Of a DNA stretch of 64,000 nt, positions 1-11,198 are shown piece by piece. The stretch is from Paraspadella gotoi (lineage: Eukaryota; Chaetognatha). The stretch is from NCBI GenBank assembly GCA_051294375.1, contig CM119269.1, forward strand, positions 7,288,080-7,352,079. The letters run 5' to 3'. Each line of letters begins with the position of its first letter. Within the stretch, counting starts at the first letter, position 1. The notes below the pieces were generated by a model that worked only from the letters and a program-made list of their open reading frames with translations, was not told where the DNA came from and did not search any database. The position numbers and the translations under genes were made by a program.

Positions 1-260
1 GATCTGTTGTCGAGATCTCTCTGCGGCGACGCGGTCCATCTGTCGATGTGTTGTCTCCTTTCTGCTCTCACTCTTTTTTCCTACCCGTACGTCGTCCATG
101 CACTTGCAGCAGACAGCAGCAGAAAGGATGCCGCTGATGATTATGATGGCCGGTACCTCGATTAGCGATCGTAGGCAACGTTCATGAACCGTGGACCACA
201 TTTACTGTAAGGTACATTTCCGAACAGATTTCTGAAAACGGTTGAGGGCGCTTCATTTGT

Positions 261-458
261 TTAGTTTCTCCGACCGCAGTTGGTTGATATTCTTGTGCGT
301 AACCCGTATATTTGAGTGCACTGTCCATAAACTTTCCGATCTTCTTCTAAATGTTTAATTTCGTCGATACGTGTTGACTTGTTCGGGAGTGGTAGTTTGT
401 CCAGCGTTTTTCGTAGTACATGAATGCGTTTCCTTTTGATGTCGACGAAGAATTCCAT
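261..458 (-). CDS. Coding fragment of the left-end tract
   Basis: An open stretch of 65 codons in one minus frame, rich in Lys, Arg, Asp and Glu (it begins MEFFVDIKRKRIHVLRK). It has the mixed charged and hydrophobic make-up of a soluble protein rather than of simple sequence. The ATG is probably internal, because coding character continues upstream at higher coordinates in other frames. No domain is recognised. Confidence 0.4.
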   Translation of the reverse strand: MEFFVDIKRKRIHVLRKTLDKLPLPNKSTRIDEIKHLEEDRKVYGQCTQIYGLRTRISTNCGRRN

Positions 459-1644
459 TTATCATTCGCTAGACTGAGATGATGGGCAGACACGGGTACG
501 TCCTGAGTAGAAGAGTCGATTGAACTTCGTGTATTTCTGGAAAATTGATTCGGTGTCGGTGTATAGCTGGCGTTCTGTACTCTCTTGTATAGCTTCTTAT
601 TGGTAGTAGTTCATTTGTATAGTACTTTCGTCTACCTGGCTTCACGGCGTAGTGCTAAGGATTCTCCCGCAATAGGATTGCAAGTTCCTCAAAATTAGTA
701 GTTCGCCTCGAGGAAGACCTCGCGACTTTGCCCACGAAGTCTAATTGTATCTGTCTGTTAGGCGTGCCTGGAGAATCTTTTGGATGGCTGCTATGTCAAA
801 GCGATGCAGTCTGATGTGCCTCGCCCTTTCGCCCTTTGGTGACGCAGACGTTTCGTGGCGTAATTGCAGATCGAGTGAGCGTGTAAATTTCGAATTTTGT
901 CTGGTTATTTATTGTAGACTAAGTTAATTTCTGCACTGCATCTCTCTCGGGAAGCGCTCGGGAACACAGAAACAAGGGAGTCCGGGTCCGTGTCTATGTC
1001 TTCCTGCCACATGGCATGGTATCAGACGCTGCGATTACAACAAATGCAGGTGACGTTGTCGATATTGCCGACAAACGCCGCTCCACGGCGAAACTTGAAC
1101 TTATCGCCCGTTAGTCGGATGGTGAATCGTGGCGGTCGCCTATATCGTTGCAGATGATTGTGTTGCAGTTATTTACCAAGCTGTCCTTCTGTGCATTTAC
1201 ATTCCGCTTTCCGAAAAATAGTAGCACTGCAATCATTGTCAGCTTTCGTGCCTCCATTTCGTAATTGTGGCGTCCTCGGGCGGGGATAATGTTCGTTGAG
1301 CGACATACCGATATAAGCATGTTTTTCTTTCGTTGTTATGGGTCTGACAGGAATTGCCATTCTTCTATTTGGTAGGCTCCGCCCTCGATTAGAACGGCCT
1401 CCAAGTGTTTATCTCACCTCCGGTCTACGCATCTCTTGGTACGTACCATGTTAAAATCCCGCCCTGGGTGGTACATTGTTGCTTTAGCAAGATTGCATTT
1501 TCCTGTCTTTGCACGAATAGAGTCCACCTCATCTCCTACTCGGTGAATCGGTATTGCGAACTATAAGGTTAGGATTTGACAATCCAAAAGATTTATGCCG
1601 TGTCATTCATTTTTCACATTCATAACCCATGACTCGTGACAAGC

Positions 1645-2036
1645 TTAAGCTGGTTTTCTCCTTGGTGGCGTAGAAAATATCCATATCTCTCCGGTCGTTC
1701 GTTTGCCGACTGGTGTGGGTGAGTTACCATGTATTAAACTCCCATTAAATATGCTGCTGTCCGCGGTATAGTGGTTGCGAGAAACAGTAAACTGTTGAGT
1801 ACTGTGGACCCGAGATTGGTAGTGCTGGGAGGGTGACCAACGCGTGGCGTCCGAGTGTGTATGATTCTGAAACACATACTTGTCTCGCTTCGGCAGCGAG
1901 ATTAAAGAATGATCGATTGACGTCGATATGGTTATTCGTATCGAAATGTTCCTTTAACCGGCCGCAGAATTTGTCCGTCGCTGCTGTTGTGAATCTGTGT
2001 ATCATCCATGTGAAACATCAGATATGTGTTCGTAGT
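1645..2036 (-). CDS. Coding fragment, two overlapping frames
   Basis: Two minus frames overlap here. One, from 2,005 downward, includes DKFCGRLKEHFDTNN and reads as a charged helical segment. The other takes over around 1,870 and runs to 1,645. A third frame with an ATG at 2,036 gives MFHMDDTQIHNSS, which superficially resembles the aspartate pair of LINE reverse transcriptases, but no other reverse transcriptase motif is nearby. I treat it as part of the unidentified coding tract with at least one frame slip. Confidence 0.35.
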
Positions 2037-2439
2037 TTCTCTGCATTTTGAAACAATGCAGAAGTGTTTTGTGGTATCGACGTTAAATCCTTCGTTTAAC
2101 TGTTTTTTTCTTTTTGTTCACACTCGTTCTCTCTGTGGTGCCGTAGCCGCCGTTGTTCCGTCCGTGGTTTTGTTAAAACTCGTAAATCGGTTATCTGTTT
2201 TGTTCAAACAAACGTGTGTCATTTTGTTTTGCATTCGCGATTTGTGAAATATGTTTATGAAGGGCGATCGCTTTTAAAGCATTTTGCTAAAATTTTGCTT
2301 TGCTTGCTGGATTTTTTCTTTGTTGTTCTTTTTGTTTTTTGTCTAACTTTGGCCCACTTTGAGTTGGTAATACTAGTATCTACAGAACTTGATTATTTTG
2401 TTAGACGTTCTTCGTATACGCCATGGTCGAATCTATTTA

Positions 2440-2822
2440 TTTTCTTTCTTTTTTGTTGGCTCGTCGTCGTCGAATGCGTTCACCTCGTCTGGTTTTCGTG
2501 CCTCGATCGTCGTCTTTGGGTTCAATCCGGATCTGGGTTAGATCGGAGTATGACGGCTGAAAAATTGACCGGGTGCTGATAGTGACGTTCGATGATGATG
2601 ATGATGATGATGATGCTGGATTCGGGCAGGGGGTGTGAGTTCGAAGTTTTGAGTGTCTTGACCCGCCCGAGTAGTTACGGTGATGATGATGATGATTTAG
2701 TTTCGCGGTTTTTGTCCGTTTATTTTTACGTTAACTGGGTTTCTGGGTCTCTTGTGGTTTCGAATTGCTTTTGTATCACCTTTTTATTTTCTCTTCTTCT
2801 CTTTACTGTTTCTAGGAGTTGA
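2440..2822 (-). CDS. Coding fragment with His and Ser runs
   Basis: Read from 2,822 downward, one minus frame is open for about 30 codons (LLETVKRRRENKKVIQKQ and on). After a slip another is open for about 75 more, including a run of five His and a run of eight Ser coded by ATC/TCA-type trinucleotide repeats at 2,592-2,614 and 2,682-2,696. Such low-complexity linkers are common in large eukaryotic and viral proteins. The plus strand here is T-rich and gives only hydrophobic shadow frames. Confidence 0.35.
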
Positions 2823-3661
2823 AAAAGTGTTTTGAGTCGCTTCGCGGATACTTTATCCGACCACGTACTGAAGTCGGTTAGATTGAGGCCCAAAGTAGAT
2901 TGTCCATTATATACGTGAGAAGGCTCGACTAATATGTATTTTCCGTCATATTTTCAACGAATTTTCGATGTGCGGCGATGTACGATTGTGCCGGACTTGT
3001 TGCTGCTGTTAGCTGTTGCTCCTGTGCGTACGAAGATTCGCGACTAATTAAATTCCAGTAGAGTGACTACTCGGTCCCCGACCTAATTAGCCATTTTTGG
3101 TCTCGGACACGGCGGATTTCTTTCTTTATCAGTGCCTGGTGAGTTCGAGTCTATTCATGTTCAGCGAATTCGCGTCTTGCTTCGGCCTGTCTGTCTTCTC
3201 TACGTTTCATGACGTAATCTGCTAAATATTCATAAGTCTTTCTTCCGATTATATGTTACAATGTCCATCATGTTTCTTTATGGATGCCACGGTCAGGTTT
3301 TCCAAAATTGTATTTACAAATGGTCTGCATAATACATATCTGTTCCTCTCCATCCTGTGATTTTCGGAGTTGGGCCTTTAGTTAAAAGCGATGAGATGTG
3401 GAAGGTGCTTTGGAGCATTCTATTTTATGGGTCGTCATCTAAAGCTTTGCGGAAGTGGTGAATTCTCGTCGGATTCTTCGATATCTCTCTACGCTCTGTT
3501 GCTATTGCTCTGCGTGCGGACGAAAGGACTATTTCTCCGGATCCTATGTTTCTAAAGTTAATAATTTAATAAGCCTTCAATGTACTCTTCGCCATTGAGG
3601 AAGTTGCTTTATCAAATTTATTTCAAGGTAGCTGCCATGGAGAAGAAAAATGTGCTTGTCC

Positions 3662-4144
3662 TCAAACAGGCTTATGACGATGGTGGGTCGCCATCTTGCT
3701 CGCCTCAGTGGTATTGCCCAGGTGTAAGCGGGAAATCTTTATTAGGAGCGTTAGACTTAATCTGAATTTGTCAGATGACAACAAAAGTTTACGGAACTGC
3801 TTCCGCCGTCGGTGGCCAAAATGCATTACAATATATAACACTAGAGATTCCCACGGGAACCGAGTGCTATCGGTCGGAGATGGGTCAGGTCCGTTGAATG
3901 GTATTTCGTCGCTGGATTGTTCTCCGACACAGTGCACAAGCTGTACTGCAACGACCGCCCGCCGACGTTGCTGACCAATAAGGGTGCTGCAACGTATTCG
4001 CGAACGAGAATCATGCGAGCGGTCTCGTCTTCGACGTCCCAATTTTTCCTTATATTTTCTCGACGATCCTCCCGTCAAGTCTTTTTTGTGGAATAATGTA
4101 TCGGTCGTGTTGAAGTGATCGTCGGTTAAGCCGATGATGCACAA
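3662..4144 (-). CDS. Coding fragment, 160 codons open
   Basis: This is the longest single open minus frame in the tract. The first third (MCIIGLTDDHFNTTDTLFHKK) looks like ordinary protein. The middle is Arg-rich and less convincing, so the true frame may change inside. No domain recognised. Confidence 0.35.
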   Translation of the reverse strand: MCIIGLTDDHFNTTDTLFHKKDLTGGSSRKYKEKLGRRRRDRSHDSRSRIRCSTLIGQQRRRAVVAVQLVHCVGEQSSDEIPFNGPDPSPTDSTRFPWESLVLYIVMHFGHRRRKQFRKLLLSSDKFRLSLTLLIKISRLHLGNTTEASKMATHHRHKPV

Positions 4145-5403
4145 GATTCCGTCCTCTTGCGTGACATGTTAGATCGTCTGCGTTCTTTTTTGCAGGAAGA
4201 TTCTGTAATGTTTGTGCATATGGCCTTTTCTGTCGATTGACATATTCGAAAATGCGTTTTTACCGCCTCGATTCCATGGTGGTCGGAAAATAGTTCTTGC
4301 ATCTAATGTCCTGTCTCGCTTTCGACCAACGTTTGACGCCGTGTCTTTAGCGGAGTAGGACGGGATCTCTTGGGCAGATCGTTGGTTCGGTCGATGAGGT
4401 CTGTGATGTCAATGTCTATTCGATGCTTCCATGGCCGAGTCGAGTATGAGATTCCGGTTTACGGTTTTGGTTTTCTCGCCGCCCATGTTGCGTCTTCATC
4501 GTCCAATTCTCTCCCGTCGTCTGTCTATCGTTGTTCTTCGTTTTGGCTTCTGTTTTGTCTCTCGTCTGAGGGGACGGTGCGCTGCCGGCCGTTCTCGACA
4601 TGTGTCCAGACACCGCGGGCACGGATGACACTGTCAGGCGGTCCTGTGGCGGTTCCTTGTGCGTTTATTGCTGATATAATTGGCGGGTCGGTGGGATGGG
4701 GCACGGGCGATAAGGATTGGTTTCGGCTGGCAGACCGGGGTTTGCTCATTTGACGTTGGGTCGATTTGTGCTGTGTTGCATATTTTGTTGGACTTTGGTT
4801 TATCTGGCAAGACCGTAGTCGACTGCCACGACTGTTATCCTCTAGTGGCATGATCCCTTGTGCGCTTAAGGTGGGCGGCTGTGGACGAAAACTCCTCTAA
4901 GCGGTCTCCGTCGTGTCTTCTGCGTCTTTGCGCCCTCTCTAATGTCATCAAGGGTTGATATTGGTAATTTCATTATTTGTTCTAACGCATCATCCGTTCC
5001 GTCTTACTTTTGTTGCCGCTCTTCGTACGACTGGTTGGGTGTCACTAAATAAAGCTTGAATGCTGAATTTGTCAACTGTCCTGAGATTCTTACTTTGTCT
5101 GCTTTTCACCTCTGTTTCCATGACTTTTCAATTGCATATAGCTCCTGTTATCGCGGAACGTCTTGTGCAGTGCTTCCTCGATCCAGGATTTTTTACTGGT
5201 AGCCAAAGCTCCATCGAACATATTACATCGGCCTAGTGTCATCTTCAGCAGTTCTGGATGTGCTACCCTAGTACGCGACCCAGTCTCTTTGCTCGTGAGA
5301 ACTTGTTCCTATCATATAACTGAAATATCGTCGTCTACAGTGAGTTCTCTTTCGTTTTTGGTGACCCAATAAATTTAAAACTGATTTTTCTTATATTATT
5401 CTT

Positions 5404-5738
5404 CTAAAAACTTCTATCGTCCGCTTCTTTGAGAGAAATTGTTCCTAAAATGTTTCTTTCATCTATTTTTGTAGTGATGGAGGCGTACTCGATGGAACGA
5501 GTGTTGGTGCTCCACCAACCTCTCCAGCCGAGGTGGCCCGGCCAAGTTTCCCACTGATTTGGATCCTTGTTGTACTCCTCTTTCGTATGAGCTTCCATGT
5601 CAAATGCCAGTCGGTTAGGAAAGTTGTCGTCGAGAGTGGAGGATCTGCCCTGGTTCCCGGACATCTTAGATCCAAAAGAGTCAGCCTGATTATCTTTCGC
5701 TTTTCACTAAGATGACCTTCGTCGTTTGGCATTGACAT
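5404..5738 (-). CDS. Coding fragment, hydrophilic
   Basis: Two minus frames join near 5,665. The upstream piece begins MSMPNDEGHLSEKRK and the downstream piece begins MSGNQGRSSTLDDNFPNR, both hydrophilic and protein-like. The change of frame falls inside an otherwise even coding signal, as expected from a one-base error. No family assignment. Confidence 0.4.
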
Positions 5739-6126
5739 CCTTAGATTCTATTTTCTTCGGTAAAACACTCTCAGTACGAGTTAATTTGGTCTGTAGAGAG
5801 TTGATTATTTGTCGTGCCTCTGCAAGTCCATCGATTCTTGTAAAATATTGGGAATTCTGTTAACCAATGTGATATGACTGCGTCTTCCACAAAAGTGTAG
5901 CCCGTTATAAAAAACTTGTAGGCGGTTAACCCATCATGTTAAAAAAAAGCAGATAAAAAGGGTTCCTCAAGAATGTTACTACTGTTAATAGATACAGACT
6001 TATTCGCCCCGGGACATCGACTCTGAGAAGAAGGAAGTCAGACAAGTGTATATCGATTCCTCGTCCGGATCGCCGCTAATGAGGGCCTCTCATGGCGCTA
6101 GTGCTTGGCATCACGCTAGACTTTTA

Positions 6127-6900
6127 CTATTCCCATTGCTTATTTGTGCATCGTTTAAGACAGATATCAGGATCAACTGAGCGTCGTATTATCTCTCCTG
6201 TCGATTTATAGATTCTCTTAGGCAGACATTTCTTGAATAGAACATTTCTTCGAATCGAAAAATTCTGCTTTGTCTCTCGACGAGTGTACAAGGTCATGGA
6301 GGCCTGGCTCATGTGCGAAGATAGGATATAACCTGTGGGTGATAAAGTTTTTCTTGTACCATTAGTTTATTTCGCAGACGGCGAGGAGGATGCTCGTGAG
6401 GTCCTTTCCGTTGTCATTCAAGCCTTGAGCGGTTCCTCCTCCTGTCTTTACATTCTCAGTTTTTTCTATTTTTGATGGCGGATGCTTTGATCTTGGGATG
6501 ATTGCCGTTTGTAACCGAGAGATTTATAATGTCATCTTTTATTGACGATAGTGATCGCGCTTTTTGTATCCTGAATTTGAGTACGACATTCTGCTCGATT
6601 CGGCATATTTCTACGACATTTCTTCTGCTAAAGGTCCCCTATGATCTGCACATCTTCCTCTTGGCAGTTGGTGCCGTTATGGAGATGAGATCGAAATCTA
6701 CATATATGAAGAAAACTTTTTACGTCTCGGCCCAGATCGGCAAGATCTATTCTAGCAGTGCGCTGTGAGGACGTTCGGACGTGATTTGACGCCTCCATGG
6801 AGAAGCATATTATTCATGTGCCAGTTGTGTCCCGCTCCCTAGCTGAAGCAGTGACTGGCTTGCATCTTTCGGTAGGATTACTTGGTGAAAACTACGACAA
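6127..6900 (-). CDS. Coding fragment with several frame slips
   Basis: Translating from 6,900 downward, protein-like segments follow each other in changing frames. They include LADLGRDVKSFLHICRF, then a stretch with TQIQDTKSAITIVNKR, then DDIINLSVTNGNHPKIKAS, then TGGGTAQGLNDNGKDLTS, then the piece at 6,312-6,127 (charged, Arg/Lys rich). Each switch follows a stop within a few codons. There is no sign of introns. I could not match the segments to a known family. Confidence 0.45.
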
Positions 6901-7104
6901 GAAGTGAATCCAACTGAGAGACTTAGTTATAGGTCCTATCATCTCTTCGAGTAATGTGAGGACGATTGTTTGCGGCTCGACTGGCAAAAAAGTTGCCCCA
7001 AATATTTCGTTGACGGTATTGCTAGCGGGAAGAGATCGCAACATGTAGAGTGCTTCCACTTGTCTTGCAAACGTTTCGTCGCCCAATTTGTTGACTTTGG
7101 CCAT
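6892..7104 (-). CDS. Coding fragment, helical segment
   Basis: Seventy codons open in one minus frame, beginning MAKVNKLGDETFARQVEALY. The regular spacing of hydrophobic and charged residues looks like alpha-helical protein. Coding appears to continue on both sides in other frames, so the ATG need not be a true start. Confidence 0.45.
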   Translation of the reverse strand: MAKVNKLGDETFARQVEALYMLRSLPASNTVNEIFGATFLPVEPQTIVLTLLEEMIGPITKSLSWIHFLS

Positions 7105-7142
7105 GCCGCTATTATGTTTTGATTTTTTTTATTAGTAACCTG

Positions 7143-7595
7143 TTAGTAGTAAGGACTTCGCCTGATGTTCTGGAACGATCTCCGGCATTCGGCTATAGAC
7201 CTCAAGATATCTTTGGAGCCTGCCTTTTTTACGGCACTTGGTTTACAACATCTTGGCTTCTGTGGTAGATCGTTCAGTTGGGTATAGCCGAGTCGACTTG
7301 TAGCATTTAAGAACCCTCTCTTTGGCAATCGCTTGATGGATCGCCCAAAGACGTCGCGAAATTCCTCAATACTGTTTCCAAACCAATGTCGCGCTTGCTT
7401 GTCAACTGAATGCTGGGTCACTTCTTTCAAGGGCGTAGAAATTCTTGCTATTCTCTGCCTTGTCCGTGGTTCCTCTGGACGTCTTTTCTCTTGCCACACT
7501 CGGCTTGCTTTCGATTCTGTCAGCTTGATTAGGTTTTGGTCGTTTTCATAATCTTTCTGCGCAGGGATGTTTCCTTCTCGCTCCGTCTCTAGCAT
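7143..7595 (-). CDS. Coding fragment, 150 codons open, basic
   Basis: A 150-codon open minus frame of clearly protein-like, basic composition, with segments such as WFGNSIEEFRDVFGRSIKR and GYTQLNDLPQK. It is one of the two cleanest pieces of the tract and the best query for a profile search. No known motif is visible. Confidence 0.5.
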   Translation of the reverse strand: MLETEREGNIPAQKDYENDQNLIKLTESKASRVWQEKRRPEEPRTRQRIARISTPLKEVTQHSVDKQARHWFGNSIEEFRDVFGRSIKRLPKRGFLNATSRLGYTQLNDLPQKPRCCKPSAVKKAGSKDILRSIAECRRSFQNIRRSPYY

Positions 7596-8035
7596 TGGGC
7601 CTGTCGCCTGTTAAGTACTGCTGTATCAGCGCCTTGCTGTACATTCCGTTCTAGTTGTACGATCTCGTTTTTCTTCGCCTTCGCGTTACTACTACAATTC
7701 TTGCTGTCCCCATTCGCCTGGTTCGCCTGGGCAAGTTACTATACCCTTGTTTTAAGGGTCTCTATCGCCTCGATAATGGTGAGCAGGCGACCTCTGCGTC
7801 TTTTGACTTCACAAGCCATTTGGCATCCGCTAATGACTTTCCAGTCACGTTCGTGCTGCTCTCACTGTGAGACTTGGCTTGTTTCCATTTTCTTTCGGCG
7901 CAACAGGGCGCGATGATTGAGTGCTCGTCAATGCATCCTGTGGTGCTCACCAACTTCTAGGCGGCTTTCAGTGGCCTGTTGTCTTTAAACAGGTGGGTTA
8001 TCGGGCCTCCCGTTCCATACGAGCTCACTTGGAGT

Positions 8036-8765
8036 CTACTTTTGTTCGCGGCGAGACGATCCACCACTTTCAGAAGCGTGGGTCCTGGGTCTGTAGTAGC
8101 CGTTCCTATGACTGACTCTTTGTCGATCATCGGTCAGGCGCAGACGGAAGAACGACCGTGTCATAGTAGCCAATTTGAACATGACCCTTGAGGTTATTAT
8201 CCTCTCCCGAGTGTCGATCGTTCCGTTTCCGTAGATAACTCTCAGCGTGGGCCAGTCGCTAATCCTTGCTTTGTAAGGCGACCTCCAATTCCATCTATCA
8301 AATTTTGCGGGGATCGGTGTTCGATGACGCGCCTGTTGTCTTAAAGCAGCTGGCAGGCGCTCCACTCTCTCTTACCACCGCCGGTCACTTCAGCTAGTTT
8401 CTTCCGCAGTAAACAATATCGACTTCTTCCCGGTGTTACATCCCTGGCGTTGCTGGAGGACTTAATGTCAGTTTTCTCGTCCTGTTGAGTGTTGGGGCCC
8501 ATATCCGGAGTGGGGGGGGGGCTTCTCATCCTTCGTTGTTTCCAATCGTTCTCGGCGCTTCCCCGGTGGTCTCGGTTAATGAATTGCCACTTCTTCAACT
8601 TTTCTTCAATCGTTGCTTGATGGAGATGATCTCCCCAACTGGCTGTTGGCCGACTGATTTGAGGCTACGTGTGGGTATCTATATACAATTAACTTACGAC
8701 ATTGGACTATCCCCTTCTCCCTAAGGGTTCGGAGGCCCGGAAACTTGTTTGCCTTTTGCCTGAGT
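8036..8765 (-). CDS. Coding fragment, basic, several slips
   Basis: From 8,765 downward the minus strand gives KTQAKGKQVSGPPNP, then a slipped frame with IVQCRKLIVYRYPHVASN, then KKWQFINRDHRGSAENDWK (8,598-8,341), then a frame with RISDWPTLRVIYGNGTIDTR (8,365-8,036). A run of nine G at 8,512-8,520 sits at one frame change, which fits a homopolymer length error. Overall a basic protein, possibly nucleic-acid associated, but this is only composition. Confidence 0.45.
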
Positions 8766-8779
8766 TTTACTTTTGCTAG

Positions 8780-9170
8780 GCGGTGTGTTTGGTCACGTTA
8801 ATGTAATTTACTTCTCCCCGTGTCATGATGTTGAACGCCATCGCTTTCAGGTGTTCGGTTGTGATATATATGTTCACTCGCTTTTTTACATAACTTTTCA
8901 CCACTTTCAACTCGTTTCTGATGAATTGCTCTTCTTTTCCGGATTAACGTCCCAGCCTTGTGCCAGTGCTAATTTTTCGTCCTCTTCCTCGATGAGTTCG
9001 CCCGGTGTAAGAGAGGTTGTTCTCTTTGGTTATGGTTTCATAACAGCTTTACGTATACAACATACCGGGCTTCGCTGCGCTGTCTTACTCGCTCAGTTTT
9101 CCAGGCTGCTTTGCGCCCTGTCGGTGTATTCTGTCATCTTTACTTACAGCGGGGCCATGTCCTTGTGACG
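8780..9170 (-). CDS. Coding fragment with an acidic patch
   Basis: Minus-strand segments include LTPGELIEEEDEKLALAQGW followed, after a one-base slip, by a segment ending KAMAFNIMTRGEVNYINVTK. Both are strongly protein-like and directly adjacent in different frames. The plus-strand open frame over the same bases is hydrophobic and is its shadow. Confidence 0.5.
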
Positions 9171-9432
9171 ATTCGTTTTATGTTCTGCTTGCGGCGTCAT
9201 TTGCTAGCTTTTGCCGCTTTCCCTCTCTGGGAGTATTTTGGTCTGACTGTCTCTCACATGAAATTTATCGAGTACATTTTCACAATTTCTTTATCTGTTC
9301 ATCCATAAACACTTTCAACATTCGTTAATTACAACACTTCGCAGTCCTCACTCTTGCCTCAAGTATTATACTTCCATGGTTTATAAGTCTTCCTTTTCCG
9401 CGGCGATGTGTGCCACGTTCATTCTTCCGCCT

Positions 9433-10000
9433 CTATTCATCGCGTGCGATTCGCGTTCTCCATCCGGCTTCACCGCGTCCTTCTGCGGTTTGGTCGGTCA
9501 GACTGTCCGGTCGCCCTATTTCCACCGTCATCGACTTTCTTTGTGAGCATGGCTGATATGTTTTCGCCATCTTCTCTAGAGTTCCCGCGAATACTACGGT
9601 TGGTTTCCTGAAGCAGGTGCCTTGGTACAGGGCGTTTGCGCCTGTCGCTGCTGGGATTTTCTGTCCGACCAGCCCTTCTTTAACAGGGAATCCGTTATGA
9701 TTCTTGTCTGTCTCATCCTTAACCGAGTTGATGAATACGGCGTCGTAGTTCGCTTGTTGGGTCGTTGTGCTTCCAGCCATCCCCCGCAGGATCCCATTCA
9801 ATCTTTTTTACCGAGGTGTCTTGCGTCTTCCGCCTAACGAACTCTCTAATCTCCCAGGATATCCTGGTCTCTATCACCTGGGCACACGGTCGTTTGAGAC
9901 GCTTTTGATTAGCAGCCTGGCGGTGATGTCTCGGGATGATGCTTGGTCCTCCGCAGGCCACGCATGCGTGATTGCTGAAACCCGAGTTTACAAGCGCGAG
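9433..10000 (-). CDS. Coding fragment at the edge of the gap
   Basis: From about 10,000 downward, minus frames give ITARLLIKSVSNDRVP, then RISWEIREFVRRKTQDTS, then a segment containing GFPVKEGLVGQKIPAATGAN and KPTVVFAGTLEKMAKTYQP. The open frame 9,801-9,433 is 122 codons. Coding signal reaches the N gap at 10,030, so the 5' end of the gene may lie in or beyond the gap. Family unknown. Confidence 0.5.
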
Positions 10001-10029
10001 TCATATTTGGAGTGTACTCTCGGTTTTAT

Positions 10030-10054
10030 NNNNNNNNNNNNNNNNNNNNNNNNN
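10030..10054. other. 25-N gap joining two dissimilar blocks
   Basis: The left side is the microsatellite-poor coding block and the right side begins directly with a GA array. Every 25-N gap here (also 20,449, 25,288, 36,748, 39,124 and 63,281) may be a default spacer of unknown true size, so the join is not proven. Confidence 0.9.
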
Positions 10055-10940
10055 GAGAGAGAGAGAGAGAGAGTGAGATTCAGCCGTGAGTCACCGAATA
10101 AGGAAGAAAAATTACGAAAATATTAATGCATAGTAACGTTGCGTGGATCGATTAATATTAATAAATGCCCTCTCCATATTCAACGCCGCTTTCGCTGCTT
10201 CATCATTTTTTATCATAAAGAAATATGTCTTTTTTTTTTCTTTTCTCTTGGGGATGCTAGAGATACGAAAAAAAAGGGAAACCACTCACGCACGTTTTGC
10301 ATTTATTAATTAGTTTGAGCTTACCCCAAACTACTAAATAACAAAGTATTAAGTTTAATTTAATGTTCTATCAAAATATTCTAACAAACTCATTTCGAAT
10401 GATCGTTCGCGTACTTTTCACTGAGTCATGGATAAGTCCCTCGTACGCGCAATTTACAAAAGACGTGATAGCGTTTAGTTGCGTGCGCGGGAGATATAAC
10501 AAAACGCACGCATTGAAATTGAAAAAAACGAAAACTAATGTGCACACAAATTACCTGATTTGAAAGCTGTTACTAATTGTGCGCATATTAATTGAATTAT
10601 TGAAATAAAAAAATTATTAAACTATAGACTAAATTAAAACGATTAACAATTTAAAATTAACACCAAGCAATTATCAATTATATGTATCTGCGATTTTATT
10701 CGTATTCAACAAAGTTGATTCAGAGAAATCAATTATCGAATACTAATTAATAAATTAACCACAAACCAATACTAATATCTAATAACAATTAATTATAATC
10801 GAAGAATTAACTGCTACTAACAATTAACTAATAATTAATTTTAATTATTTACTATCACCTTACTAATCCCCGCTTCCGTTGGCGCGGACGAAGAATCCCG
10901 AGTTTTTTTCTCTTTTAGTATTTATCAATTGATAAATTGA

Positions 10941-10977
<37 letters not shown>

Positions 10978-11101
10978 TATTATTTATTATTATTATTTAT
11001 TACATCGAATACACCTTAATCACCCAATCCAAACTGACCGACTGGCTCACGAATCGTAGAGAGAAAAAAAAAGGGAAAAAATGGTCTCTTGCCGTCGGCG
11101 G

Positions 11102-11103
11102 GA

Positions 11104-11136
<33 letters not shown>

Positions 11137-11152
11137 ACGGCGACGACGACAA

Positions 11153-11197
<45 letters not shown>

Positions 11198-11198
11198 A
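11102..11198. repeat. ACG trinucleotide array
   Basis: About 97 bases of ACG units with a few GGC interruptions. In one frame it would code polythreonine, but the surrounding sequence is not coding, so I read it as a microsatellite. Confidence 0.9.

Larger units (their letters stand above)
1..10029 (-). pseudogene. Long frame-shifted coding tract, product unknown
   Basis: The minus strand reads as protein almost end to end, but the open frame changes every 100-200 bases. Where one frame hits a stop, another carries on with similar protein-like composition. No GT/AG exon borders separate the pieces, and GA/CT microsatellites, frequent elsewhere, are nearly absent. The best pieces are listed separately. 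The tract is open at both ends, so at least 3,000 codons of one or several intronless genes may be present. I recognise no catalytic motif. It could be a large gene of an integrated DNA virus or giant transposon, or a giant host exon. The frame slips may be real decay or uncorrected read errors; their even spacing and the absence of large losses favour errors. Coding nature is fairly certain, identity is not. Confidence 0.6.

Noticed and set aside
2214-2822. Hydrophobic plus-strand open frames that look like membrane proteins
   Set aside because: They are the T-rich complement of purine-rich, protein-like minus-strand frames, and their Phe/Val/Leu excess follows from base composition.
8773-9308. 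131- and 65-codon plus-strand frames
   Set aside because: The minus strand over the same bases gives better, charged protein segments, so these are shadows.
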